A DNA stretch of 64,000 bases, taken from the NCBI GenBank assembly GCA_964020155.1, contig OZ026561.1, positions 2,399,547 to 2,463,546 on the forward strand, given 5' to 3'. Positions 24,066 through 36,000 of the stretch are shown here, piece after piece. The notes below the pieces were generated by a model. The model did no database searches. It had not been told where the DNA came from and saw only the letters and a program-made list of their open reading frames with translations. The position numbers and the translations under genes are program-made. Position 1 is the first letter of the stretch; every line of letters starts with the position of its first letter. The DNA is from Chondrilla cf. caribensis (taxonomy: Eukaryota; Porifera; Demospongiae; Chondrillida; Chondrillidae).

Positions 24066-25004
24066 GATGGTGCATATTTGCCCGTTTTGTTTACTATTCA
24101 TGTTGTCTCAGTAACCAGCTGTGTTGTCTTGTTGCATGATATGTGGGTTGATTACATGGGATTTTAAACTCCACTTTTTGCTATGTTTGTAGGTGTAATC
24201 CCTCCATCAGTTGTCATTGATACCGAACATGTAACTGCTACTTGTGTTGATCCCCACCCTGGGCTGACCACACCCCCTGAGACCAGTGAATCTACAGCTA
24301 ATACCAAAACACTAGATACAGCTCTTTACGACCAGCCAATGCACAGAGGTAGGTGTGTACGTGTGCTGTACATACTTTAATGTGGAGTACTTTGTACAGT
24401 ACATGTAAGTACTGTGTTATGTATGTATCGTTCTTGTCAGTTTTAATAATTGTTTTTTGTGTGTGTTTTTGGCGTGTTTGATGCTGAGTGAAACTCATTT
24501 CTCCTCTTACAGCTCAAGACTTTGACCCTGAAGCATTCATGGACAAGTTCAAGGATCAATTCCTCCAATCTGTAGACTCACATGCCATTGTGTTGAGACT
24601 GGAGATATAGAGAAGGTGATCTCTAAAGAGCTATCTCACAACATCAAAAAGCAATACGTTGATGGTGGGAATGAAGAGCTGTTTTTATACCTTCAAAGAA
24701 ATACCGGTCTAAAAGGTATTTGTAAACTTTGTGATGTGATGATGACTAAGGCTGGCTACGACAACATGATTGAACTTGGACAAGATATGAAAAAAGACTT
24801 GGATCTGCGTACGTATGTATGTATGTATCAATGATCATATATATACATGCCGTTATGTATCTGACTATGTGTAAATTTGTGTACACTCGAATGTTATGAC
24901 CCAGTAGGTATCTCTGTATACAAACCAATTCTCTTGTGTGTTTACATATGCTTTTTTATAATCAGTTACAGGGTCAAAAATGTTGGTTGAGCCATCTTTA
25001 TCCA

Positions 25005-25270
25005 CATCCACTGATCACCTCGAGACCACACCCACCAATCCGTTATTGACCACAGCCATTGATTCCCCACTGATCACACCCACCAATACCCTCCGGACAA
25101 TGCCTACTGATACCCTTTTGACCACGCCCACTGATCTCCCACAGACCACACCCACTGGTCTCGTCCAGACAATGCCCACCAATCCCATCCAGACCACACC
25201 AACCGATCCCATCCAGACCGCATCCATGGATTCCCTGTGGTCCACATCTCCCAACACCCTATTGACCACA
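25005..25270 (+). repeat. Coding minisatellite: Thr/Pro linker before the Death domain
   Basis: Roughly 30-base units translate to repeats such as TTPTDPIQT and TMPTNPIQT in frame with the Death domain. This gives a mucin-like, probably flexible spacer between the CARD and Death domains. Unit number is likely polymorphic. Confidence 0.85.
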
Positions 25271-25931
25271 CCCACCTTCGATGAGATAAAACGTCAGATG
25301 ATTTCTCACATTGCTCTAGATTGGCTGTCTGTTGGTCATCACTTGGAAGTAGATCCCTCTGTGTTGAAGTTCATAGATGATGACTATCACGATGATGTGG
25401 AGAGGTGTTGTCGTACCATGTTCACCAGATGGCTGTCTCATGACGAAGGTACAGGAGGAGCCCCAAGACTCTGGAGAACAGTTCTCAAAGCTCTCAAGAA
25501 TGTCGGGTACAACACTTTTGTTGGAGACGTGGAGAGAACATTGTATGAACAAAATTGACCTACAGTTATCTGTGACAATGTGTATGTTTACTTTATTGCC
25601 CAAAATTGTAATATCACTTCATACGTGCTTATGTATGTATTACATATTTTGTATTATGATGGAATTTCCACACATGGTTGAATATTAATACCATTGCTAG
25701 ATATTATGTGTAAGGATCTATACACCTCATACATGGCCAGCTGCAAATGCATATGCTGTCCAAGCGATGAAATTCGGTAATTAATTGAAGGTCCAGTCCT
25801 AACGCTTCCTGTGGGATCCGAACACACACACACCGAATAATACAGGAATCGGTAGTAAAGGTTGCATGCGCCTTTTTACAGCTTCAGCGGGTCGGGGCTG
25901 TGAATATTATCATTCATGGATTTGACCGAAA

Positions 25932-27454
25932 ATGGCGGCTATGAAGAAGGCCGACCATGAATATTGTGATTCTTCCAGTGAGTCTGAGCTTGATAAACAG
26001 TGTGAAATGATTCTCGGAAGGTACCACAGAAAGCTTCATCCCTTCTAAAAACGGCTAAAGACAGAAAGATAATGAGGTTACGTTGCTTGGTATCTAGGGT
26101 CCATGCTTAAAGCACCACAAGCGTAAACAAATTGCCGAACGATTCATTTTACGAATACTCTATAATTTCAAAAGACGGTTCATCCTCGTCTAAAGTTTGT
26201 ATGGAGGATGATCACGAGGCCAGTGATACTATGTCGGAGGTAAAGAGTACCTCATCGATGGGGACCTGCGTACATCTGGGGACAGTAAGGTATGCGAGAC
26301 CGAGGTTGAGGTAGAACCAGTGTCAGTCTGTTGTCTTCGCATGTGTGGGTGCTGGTGGGAAACATGAAGATGAAATACATGGTGGGATGAAGTGGACTCT
26401 GTGTACATATTTCAGTCCCCGTTCCAGAGATGTGGGATTCGTTCACCTCCATTTCTTGCAGGTATGGTACTAAAGTGGACCTATGGGCCTCCGGTGTGCT
26501 GTGTTACATCATGCTTTGTGGGGTTTCCCCCTTTAACACCTCCTCTGAGGACAAGGATAACTTCGGAAAGTACGTATATCTGTGATGTGTGGTGTGTGCA
26601 CAGCTGCTGTAGTTGACCACACCACTGCTCCCATCCCAGGAGTGTGCCACGGTCCAGTAAACACATAGTGGTGGAAAAAATCAGAAACTGCCAGCATGAC
26701 TTTCAATCTAAAATTTGGAACTCAGTTTCAGACCCTGCAAAAGTGAGTTTGGAAGTTTTCAAACTGCATTCAGTCTCATGACCCACTCTTGTGTGCATCC
26801 TTCTCTTCACGGGATCTCATTTCCGAGCTACTGGTGTCCTCTCCACGGACAAGACTGTCAGCTGAAGACATGCTGAGACACTCCTGGCTAAGGGTCAGTC
26901 GTATGTAGCACAATTTCTGCTATGTGTGTTGCACCCAGTAACATTCAGCCACATTCAGCTACATTCAGCCTTATTCAACCACATTCAGCCACATATAACC
27001 ACATTCAGCCACATCCAACCACATTCAGCCACATTCAACCACATTCAGCCACATCCAACCACATTCAGCCACATTCAGCCACATTCAACCACATTCAGCC
27101 ACATCCAACCACACTCGGCCACACTCAGCTACATTCAACCACATCCACATTCAACCACATTCAGCCACATTGGTTTCACTGGAAGATTTGAGTCTGGACT
27201 GTACAGGATGCTGTATTGACATGCTACTATACTGCAATGTGGCCTTCTGAAATGGCTTGACACACTGGACTTGTGTGCTGTGTGCTCTGTTGAAGTTGCT
27301 TAGTTCCTCGTTTTATGTGCATGTGTGATGGTGTGTGCTCTTATTGTGGCTCATATTCTGCTCACGTACAGTCTACAAAGGACTCAGTGGAAGAAGGTTC
27401 CATACTGAATCGGAGCGGACGCAAGAGTGGGATGAAACGTGGCTTCGCGGTCAG

Positions 27455-27490
<36 letters not shown>

Positions 27491-27967
27491 ATATGTACGT
27501 ATTCATGTGTGTGTGTACATGTGTGTATTTATGTGTTTGTGTACGTATGTGTATGTGCATTAGGATGTGTATATGTACATACGTACCTACCTATATATGT
27601 ACATGTACATCCATGTGAGGATATAAACAGTGCAACACGTATACGTACTGTATGTTCATAAACGTTACACACACTTTACACTGTATATGTGACTACATAC
27701 CACTACACTCTACTACATAGCTATGTACATACTACATACACCAGACAATACATTGTGCATACCATATTTTGCTGGTCACGCAGGTGAAACATATATTACT
27801 GTATGCGTAACTTGTACTCGTGAGAAACAGTAGAAACGTGAGGTATGCGGTCACTATTGAATGTTCTCTGTGTGTAGATTACAGCTTTGGACAAGATTGT
27901 GAAGGACCCCAACAGGACCTACCACATCTCAGCCTCTGATGGTGGTAGGCAACCCTTAGGCAACTAG
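25932..27967 (+). CDS. CAMK-type protein kinase, C-lobe only (N-lobe not found)
   Basis: Exons with matching phases: 26462-26569 (YGTKVDLWASGVLCYIMLCG, subdomain IX), 26640-26742 (HDFQSKIWNSVSDPAK), 26774-26893 (SRDLISELLV, RLSAEDMLRHSWLR, subdomain XI), 27372-27449, and 27878-27967 ending in a stop. The closest resemblance is CAMK-group kinases such as DCLK. A plausible first exon is 25932-26020 (MAAMKKADHEYCD, donor GTACCA), and a frame near 26127-26314 is rich in Ser/Asp/Glu. I found no Gly loop, VAIK lysine, HRD or DFG between 26020 and 26462, and there is too little room for them. The product would be catalytically dead, or the gene is a deletion derivative. Confidence 0.65.
26938..27170. 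repeat. 12-base minisatellite ACATTCAGCCAC
   Basis: About 19 copies of ACATTCAGCCAC / ACATTCAACCAC / ACATCCAACCAC in an intron of the kinase gene, between the subdomain XI exon and the 27372 exon. Translated frames over it (HIQPHSATF) are artefacts. Confidence 0.95.
27459..27664. repeat. GT microsatellite and TACATGTACATA-rich DNA
   Basis: A GT array immediately after the kinase exon donor (27450), grading into ATGTACGTA words, in the last intron of the kinase gene. Confidence 0.85.
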
Positions 27968-28961
27968 CAGCAATCACCAACCAACGGGCACCTCATACCT
28001 AACTCCCATGAAGTCACTACATGTGCATATTTATACATTATCTTGTACATACAGTACATATGTACACGTGTTGTCTTGTACACCACCCAGACTGATGCAT
28101 ACAAGTCATTTGTGTGTACGTACACCTGACTAAACTGCTGATTCAGCAGTATACAAATTAAGTTCTCTTCCATTTTTACTGTTCTGTCCAATATTTGTTT
28201 ACAGTTCTTATGAGTTACAGTGTAATTATTATTTTGTATGAACAGTCGTGTTCAGATTACAAGTGTTTTTTATAATTGACTGTACATGTACATGTTCTGT
28301 CCAATATTTGTTTACAGTTCCTACATGAGTTACAGTGTAATTATTTATTATTTTATATGAACAGTCCTGTTCAAATTACAAGTGTTTCTTTTTTAATGGA
28401 CTGCAAAGATATTATATTAATTTTATATTATAATATTCTTTGTGATATATATACTTCATACTCAATTTACATAAATCAAGCAGAAATATATATATATAAG
28501 GTATATATATGTATATGTACATATATTTCTATTTATTTTACTATATTGGGACTCACAACTGGTCTCCCAGCTAGAATAGAATGGTGTCTTCTGCCTTTGC
28601 AGAATGATGAAGTATAGTTTCTGTGAAAAGTCCATGGGCCTTAAGGAGATGCCCAAGTAATTCGAGTTAGGTTTGGTTATATACAACAGTATAAATTCAA
28701 AGGTATATATAATAGATTACTTAATAAATTAATCACAAATTAATCTCAAAATAATAACTCAATTAATCAATTACTCATTAGTGAACATGTATGTACATAC
28801 AGTTGGAGAAACAGTACTCAATTCGTGATTTTGCTTGAAGTAGGAGTCATATAAAAACATACCACCGGGCTGTATGTACATCACACTTGACCACGATCTG
28901 TGAATCAGGTGAACAGATAAAATCCTTTAAAAACAAAATTTAATCTCCTGTGGTTAAACAG
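27968..28961. repeat. Gene-free stretch with a tandem duplication
   Basis: A block of about 95 bases starting TTCTGTCCAATATTTGTTTA at about 28182 is repeated at about 28294 with small indels and substitutions (spacing 112 bases). The rest is AT-rich, with an ATATAT patch near 28485-28530. No gene recognised. Confidence 0.8.
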
Positions 28962-29144
28962 CAGATTGGAACAGGTAGACAAAGTAGTTCAGCTGTCGTC
29001 CGATTGGTGGTCCATGGAGTCGTTGCTGCTGCCGTTGTCATAGCCACCATCACTGCCATTCTGTACAACTGCGCCAAGCTTGGCAGCATTGGAATAAAAC
29101 CTTTTGACCAAGTGTTCAGAAAAGAAAGAAAGAAAAAGCTATGA
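28962..29144 (+). CDS. Possible last exon of a small membrane protein
   Basis: A TTAAACAG acceptor precedes a 60-codon frame with one clear membrane segment (VVAAAVVIATITAILY, about residues 20-36) and a basic tail ending KERKKKL. This looks like a tail-anchored or ER-retained single-pass protein, but no family is recognised, no start exon was found, and the frame could be chance. Confidence 0.3.
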   Translation, partial: QIGTGRQSSSAVVRLVVHGVVAAAVVIATITAILYNCAKLGSIGIKPFDQVFRKERKKKL

Positions 29145-29192
29145 CTCATAGATGTAAACCTTATTAGTGTGAACATATTGGGAGATACAGTG

Positions 29193-29990
29193 TACAGTTG
29201 GACCTCTTTACAATATCACTTTTGGTAGTATACCCATACACTAGTATACAGTCAGACCTATTCACAACACCACCCTTGGTAGTGCTCCCATACACTAGTA
29301 TACAGTCGGACCTCTTTACAATATCACCCTTGGCAGTGCTCCCATACACTAGTATACAGTCAGACCTCTTTACAACATCACCCTTGGTAGTGCTCCCATA
29401 CACTAGTATACAGTCAGACCTCTTCACAACATCACCCTTGGTAGTGCTCCCATACACTAGTATACAGTCAGACCTCTTCACAACATCATCCTTGGTAGTG
29501 CTCCCATACACTAGTATACAGTTGGACCTATTCACAACACCACCCTTGGTAGTGCTCCCATACACTAGTATACAGTTGGACCTCTTTACAATATCACCCT
29601 TGGTAGTGCTCCCATACACTAGTATACAGTCAGACCTCTTTACAACATCACCCTTGGTAGTGCTCCCATACACTAGTATACAGTCAGACCTCTTTACATC
29701 ACCCTTGGTAGTGCTCCCATACACTAGTATACAGTTGGACCTATTCACAACACCACCCTTGGTAGTGCTCCCATACACTAGTATACAGTTGGACCTATTC
29801 ACAACACCACCCTTGGTAGTGCTCCCATACACTAGTATACAGTCAGACCTCTTTACAATATCACCCTTAGTTCCCTCCATCATAACAGGACTGCTGCCTA
29901 ATCAATACAATTACTGTGTGAGTGAGTACGTATATGTGCACCCTAAGGTACATACATAGCTATAAAGAGCCTGTTCATGTAAAGAGGTCT
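29193..29990. mobile_element. TIR-like unit expanded by a 54-base minisatellite
   Basis: About 12 tandem 54-base units (29195-29865), each containing CATACACTAGTATACAGTC and AGACCTCTTTACAAC; one unit is 3 bases short. The first unit starts CAGTTGGACCTCTTTACA after a TA, and about 100 bases beyond the array lies TGTAAAGAGGTCTGGCTG, its near reverse complement. The array therefore sits between TIR-like ends, and each unit carries an internal copy of the terminal motif. Translated frames on both strands are free of stops because the period is a multiple of three; I do not consider them genes. Confidence 0.7.
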
Positions 29991-30119
29991 GGCTGCTACA
30001 TACATACATACATATGTGCTGTACATGTACAAGGATACAATACAGTACGTATAGCATACCGAGGGCCACGGTGTCTGTGATACAAGAACAAGAGGAGAAA
30101 GGAGAGGTTTCTCTCAAAC

Positions 30120-31843
30120 TCACCAGTTGCTGGTAGTTGGATGGGAGGGAGAGTCAAAATCATTGTAAAAATCCTCTGTGTCATCTGAAGTAGAAATAAA
30201 GTAGATCAGACTGTCCCTCTGGATAGACCTGGTAGGTTGACACCTATTACACTGCAGATCTGCACACTATACAGTGTGAGTACGTACATCCCATACCGAA
30301 CACAGCTTCTCTGTAGCGAGATCTCCTGTTCCTGTAGTACTGGATGGTATCGCTATATTCGTCAGAGTCCAATCTGTCCTCGTCCCCGCTATCCTCACTT
30401 GGACTGTACTCCTCCTCATCTGGGTAGTCAATTCTGATGTTGCCCTCATCTAATGTATCAGTGAGATGGTACACACACTGTACTAGTGAGATGATACACA
30501 CATTGTACTAGTGAGATGGTACACACACTGTACTGGTGAGATGGTACACACACTGTACTGGTGAGATGGTACACACACTGTACTGGTGAGATGGTACACA
30601 CACTGTACTGGTGAGATGGTACACACACTGTACTGGTGAGATGGTACACACACTGTACTGGTGAGATGGTACACACAATCACACTTATATGCTCACATAC
30701 ACACCATTTGAGTCCTCCACATCATCATAATCCCCATCAGAATCAAAGATGTCGTAGACTAGGTCGGGCTGTTCGATGGCCATCAATGTATTCCAGTCAC
30801 TACAACCAAACAACGACAAACATCACATCTCGGGATACACATGCATGTATGTAGGTGTATGCATTAGTGTTGGGTGATATCCCAAATCTGACACACGACA
30901 ATTGCCTGCTGTGAATATTGTGATTATCACGATTATTCAAATGGTAGACAATAAGAAGCTCACCACTGTTTAAAGTAAGAGATATTTGCTAAAATAACAG
31001 TAAATGAGTCCTCCATACCACTGGAATCAACTCACAGTAGGTATGAATGCATGTACGACCTTAAGACTGCACCTCATGTGTGCTTACTTACAAAGAGCCT
31101 GTTACCCATTTCTGTACATATGACTGTACCTGTGTATGATATGGAGGATCACTCACAAGGAATCAGTCTCCATCTCAGAACAGGTCTCTGTGTAGTAGAC
31201 GTCAGTGACGTAGTTGCTATCATTTGTGTCATGTGACCTCTCCTGACATGTTGCCACAGTAACAGAACTCGAATCTTCAAAAACACGAACAAGGATAGAC
31301 CATAAATGAGACATAACTAATTAACAGACTGACCAATCAACACTTGGCCCAAGAATTCCTGAATTTACCCAATAATATATACATACACATATTATATGTA
31401 CATGATATATTCGTACCTACACTACATGTAGTAATTTCTATGAAAGCGATATATGATTATTGGATAAACACCCCACACTAGTGTACTGTCTGTAGCTCAA
31501 CATTGCTGCCGTGACGATCAACATTACATCACTCCAACTCACCTCCTCTACTGACTCTCTCTCGTGTCATCTCGACACCGTTACAGGTAACCTTATCCTC
31601 AAAGAGACCAGATGAAGGAGTCCCTTCCAGCACTCCTTGGTCTCTGCTGTCTTGTTCTTCTTCTTCCTGGACAACATCGTACAACTGGGCCATCTTCTTC
31701 ATGTAATCCTTGAAATTTGATCGAGGTGTCTCCTTTGTGCTGGCCTTATTGCTGGAGATATATAAGTTAGTTCTGTGATCCTTTGTAGCAGAGAGTGAGG
31801 TTTCATCCGTCAATGGTACTCTGCTGAAAAGTAAATATGTACA

Positions 31844-31887
<44 letters not shown>

Positions 31888-32460
31888 TGTGTGCGTGTGT
31901 GTGTGTGTTTGTGTATGTATGTGTGCGCGCAAGTGTGTGTACGTGTGTGTGTGTGCATGTGTGTGCTATGTATACATAGTTATGTTGCATGGTGTATACA
32001 TGATGAGAATGTCAATAAAAATGACATGTGAACCCTAAGTATCAGACTTGAACATCCAAATACATGTTGTTGTATTGTGGGCGAACAACAAATACAGCAA
32101 TACGGTTACAGTTACCGTTACTGCCATCAAGCACTATTCTCCCTCAAGTCTAGCTGGATGTATTACCCTCGTAAATGAGTGCTAACTAGTACACAATTCC
32201 ATATATACACACATGGAGATCCACACAACATGCATGTTTATATATACACCTGGGTACATATGTACATGTGTATACCTACATACTCCACAACTGGGCACTT
32301 ATGTATGTACATAAGGCCATCTGTACATACACACAGACCTGCATGTCATCACAAGTGTCCTCATTCACATCAAGGGCTCTCTTCTTGTCCAACAGCTTGT
32401 ACCTGGACTGGGAGGCCACTGACTGCAGTGAGTGACGAGGAACCAGAACACAGGTCAAGT
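30120..32460 (-). CDS. SLC7A6OS: SLC7A6OS / Iwr1-like RNA polymerase II nuclear import factor (5' end not found)
   Basis: Minus-strand exons, 5' to 3': 32339-32460 (LTCVLVPRHS, SRYKLLDKKRALD), 31543-31823 (FKDYMKKMAQLYDVVQEEEE, VTCNGVEMTRERVS), 31157-31274 (SNYVTDVYYTETCSEME), 30705-30799 (PDLVYDIFDSD), 30297-30449 (IRIDYPDEEEYS, GDEDRLDSDEYSD), 30120-30184 (FYNDFDSPSHP, stop). The last five join in phase. The acidic VYDI..D and YPDEEE motifs and the CNGVEMTRER segment match SLC7A6OS (yeast Iwr1), which binds the assembled polymerase II and directs its nuclear import. The 32339 exon does not join in phase to the next, so a small exon is probably missed in 31824-32338, and the N-terminal VKRKR exon was not located. 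The human protein is about 309 aa; 278 are seen here. Confidence 0.82.
30465..30676. repeat. 25-base minisatellite in an SLC7A6OS intron
   Basis: About 8.5 copies of GTGAGATGGTACACACACTG plus TACTG, directly upstream (minus direction) of the 30297-30449 exon acceptor. The 25-base period is not a multiple of three, so all three frames translate to permutations of the same peptide; these are artefacts. Confidence 0.95.
31845..31960. repeat. GT microsatellite in an SLC7A6OS intron
   Basis: Interrupted GT array just upstream (minus direction) of the 31543-31823 exon acceptor. Confidence 0.9.
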
Positions 32461-33083
32461 CTTGCACATCTTGCCACAATGAGCAGCATTGTGTCCATGT
32501 GTGTCCATAGGATATCGAAATTGATGTCATAATAATATTATGTTGAAAGAATCCAGTATCAATATTAATACCCACTAGCTATAGCTAGTACCAAAAGTTG
32601 AAAAATTGCAATTGCATGATCATTCATTCTTGGCCAAATAATGGATCAAATATATATAATATGTATATATTATACTGATTGTGTGATCGTAAATGTAATA
32701 TCTTTTAATGTGGTATTATAATAATTATCTCATAATTTTTCAGCTATATTAAGCTCACACATACCTTTTTGCACAGTCACATGTATAATTATAGTGTATG
32801 TGGCATGCATTTATATAATTATTTGCATATATAAGTACTATAATATATTCATGTACATATGAATCGATGTACACAACATATTATTATTGTTGCGAGTTGT
32901 CATAATAACTGTATTTATAATAATAATATCTGTCACACTCTCAATTAATACACCATAATCCTCTATAGCTAGTTACTAATTATTTGCTTTGCTGCATCCT
33001 ATGTGTCCTATTTAATCCTACGTATGTAAAGCTTGTGAAACATGTGAAACATATCACTTGCTCTCCAGTAGCTATAGCAGTCT

Positions 33084-36000
33084 TCAGAACTTCTTAGGCT
33101 TCCCTGCCACAATGGAGCTTTCAATTCCGCACTCATCCCTCCCCCGGACGATCTTGAAATATCCTGAAGAATACAAAGTTGATTTGATAGTGGTAACGTT
33201 ATTTATTATTATTGTTGAGAATTATGTGTTAAGAATAAAAGGGATGTTAGGTTACATGTGACACAGCCTGTTGACATGAAAGAGCCGCTAATCTACATAC
33301 AGTGAATATTCATTAATCTGCCAAACCGTTTTATCTGTCATATTATTTTGAAATGAATTCACTTGTATGGCTACACTATGCAAGTATTCTGCGATTGTGC
33401 AATTCCACCATCTGCCATTCTTCCATGTACCAATTTGCACTTTTGTATGGGCTTCAGTTACAGATAATCTGCCAAGTGTCAAGAAAGTCTGTCAGTGTAC
33501 AACAAATTAGCAGCAAAGCATTATAGAGTTGACCTGACAATGAAGCAGGAGAAAATTTGCAATGACAGAGAGGAATCCAACGACAATGCAAGAAATACTT
33601 GCAGAACATTTTTCAAAGGAGCAGATCATTCAAATTATGCAAGGAACATAGGAGACATCCTGAAAATCAGTGTAACATGCCATAATGACATTAATCTGCC
33701 AAAATCCCCCTCCCCCCGAAATAATTGCAGAGGATTAATGGACATTCACTGCATGTATTGAATTTTAATTTTATCTGTTGTCATAAAAATTTTGCTTATG
33801 TAAAACCGCACAACTGCTCATGAATATCAGATAAGGCAGGTTTAAAGGCAAGGCACTAATCGACTTTATGGAAAGACCACACAAAATGAGTTGAAAGAGG
33901 TATACATAGTATTTACAAACAAACTTTCACTGTGAGACTGACTTCACCTACGGCTATAGATAAACCAACCTTCATCTCCCCAGTACTGATTCCATGAATT
34001 AGCAACAAGCCTACAGAATAAAAAACAAGAATTTGTAATAAAACAAAGTCTCATCTTCAAAACATTCCCTCATTATCACATCTCGATGCATTACACAGTG
34101 AGTCAGGAACCCCATTTAACACAAATCAAAAGTCAGCTGTGCTGTTCATATGTTGATTACTACAACTCAGTACATTTCCCATGTACAGAACAAGGGGCAT
34201 AAAACCACAGGTACATTTTAAAACATTGATTTCAAACTTTCAACTGCAAATAACTAATGTAAAGTAATATAATATAAAATTTACACACCGCTGAATCAAT
34301 GCAGACTCAACTGCACACAAAACATGCAATTGTAAAACTTCAAGAGGCTTACCAATAAGGCATTCCACTCTCTTCTCCCCAGCCAAGAATCTTCACAGCA
34401 TGACCACCGAGGAAAGATCCAGTGGTATGGACATAGACACCTGGGATACACACATATTATGTACATACAGTGTATTAATTAAATATGATGATATATGATA
34501 ATATGATTATTAATTACACATAATGATATATGATAGCTACGTAAATACGGGAATTGTGACAATAATCAACATTCACGGGACACAATAACAGAATACACCA
34601 AACTGACCACTTTTGTAAGTGATGAAATCCTTGTAAACACTAAAAGCAGCTTCCACAGGACCGTACTTCATAATTTCTGTCTGGATTTCCTCCACATTGC
34701 TCCTCACAGAATATGCATCCATGGCATAGTGCCTGTCAGTATCGAATGATATTTGACTATTCACACAAACCTTTTGGCATTTTGGTGTTGGCTTGATAGA
34801 ACCACAGTCGGGGTATTTTCCCGGTTCATGGTGACTGCATGGAGGCAGCTCATAGGGCTCACAGGTGGTCTTGTCTCCGTACAATCCACCAGACACACAT
34901 CCATCACGTTCAAAGAATCGCCTATAAAATAATCGTGCACATAATATAAAACATGTCAACTGAGTAGGATATATATAGCAAATTGGTAAAAACAGTATAG
35001 TAAAAATTCATTATGAACAACAGTTACATCATGAATTAAACACGCTTGTTAGACATAGTCCATTGCGTTAACAGTTTAAACGTAGAGGTCATGTATAAAA
35101 GGGGGGGTGGTCACACGTTTACGGAGTTTACGGAACAAAATGGCTGCCTTATGCATTCGAATTATAGAAGATTAGCACAAATTGTTCCGTGTTGTACGCC
35201 GTACGAAGCTCTATATACATCATAGAGTCAATACATGTACCACAATACAAATAAACACGACTACATATATACAAAATGGCTACATAATCACATATAGTGT
35301 TGATTGTTTCGAGATACGTACGTATGCTGTGCGAGTTTCGCCGAAGAGGCTGTGCATTTCTTCTAAATTAGCACTTTTCTACAAGTGCGAAGCTTTATTA
35401 ACACCAGGAACGACTTATATGAAGCAGTTCAGCGCTCAGGTGTCACTTTTAACCTCGATTGTTTCAGAGCAGCAGACCCGCGTACAAAGGAGGGTAGCAC
35501 GCAGTCTTCAGTAATGCAGGGATCGCAAAAACAGTGTAAACAAACAACCAACGAATCCTCTGCACCACCCAATGTTGGAGATCGTTCTCCGTTTGAAATT
35601 CTACGCCTCCTAGAAGGAGGTACACCACCAGAAATACCACCACTCGCCATCGTTGAAATCGTCAAAGAAAATACAATAAAACTGATATGTGTGTGTCATA
35701 TGTTTCTATTGTGCTTTGTTCCATTGTTTCGATCAATTATCACGTATGAAAAGGCCAAAAAGAAGCCCTCCTCGGAGAGCTTCTTCTCGACGTTTTGAAA
35801 CTCGCGCTCAATTAACTTTTAGATAGTGTGACCACCCCCCCCTTTTATACTCGAGCTCCAGAAGCCGGTCGCTCGCACGCGAGTTTGCTACTCCGTATCT
35901 GTAGGGTATACGTTTATATAAACGACCTCTACGTTTAACAAGACCTATACATTACATCACAACCATATATTCATATAGGTATGCTGGGCTACAAAGTGAG

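Larger units (their letters stand above)
21600..25558 (+). pseudogene. Ankyrin-Roc-COR-CARD-Death (ROCO family) gene, interrupted
   Basis: Reading order: ankyrin repeats (ALHYAIEYGHLKVVELLLSK, ALMWCAENGHDSLVRLLI, ALHFVARSNHIQCGILLVEA); a Roc GTPase with P-loop VVGNAYSGKST, G3 DFAGQHEYHG and G4-like GSHMDEV; a COR region to about 23750; an exon at 24193-24348; a CARD-like helical exon (24513-24808); then an exon (24966-25558) with a Thr/Pro repeat linker and a Death domain (about 25274-25555). Breaks: a 1-base-type frameshift near 21985, in-frame TAA at 22708 and TAG at 23755, and a frameshift near 24590. Splice phases of the last three exons fit. ROCO-Death proteins are thought to act in innate or stress signalling. 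It is a recent pseudogene, or assembly errors are concentrated here; the other genes in the window have no such breaks. Confidence 0.78.

Noticed and set aside
29164..29959. Stop-free frames of about 240-250 codons on both strands with an 18-residue repeat
   Set aside because: They follow from a 54-base tandem repeat with no internal stop; openness on both strands is the signature of a minisatellite, not of a protein.
29195..30676. CRISPR-like arrays
   Set aside because: The 54-base and 25-base repeats are contiguous, with no unique spacers between them, and the context is animal introns.
33970..33990. Cathepsin B ending early at a stop after WFIYSRR
   Set aside because: An internal GT donor within GATGAAG|GTTGG joins in phase to 33163-33084, which encodes the expected [15 protein letters not shown] ending.
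35143..35175. Short start-like frame [11 protein letters not shown] inside the TTAA element
   Set aside because: Eleven codons with no donor at its end; it resembles first exons only in its ATGGCTGCC start.
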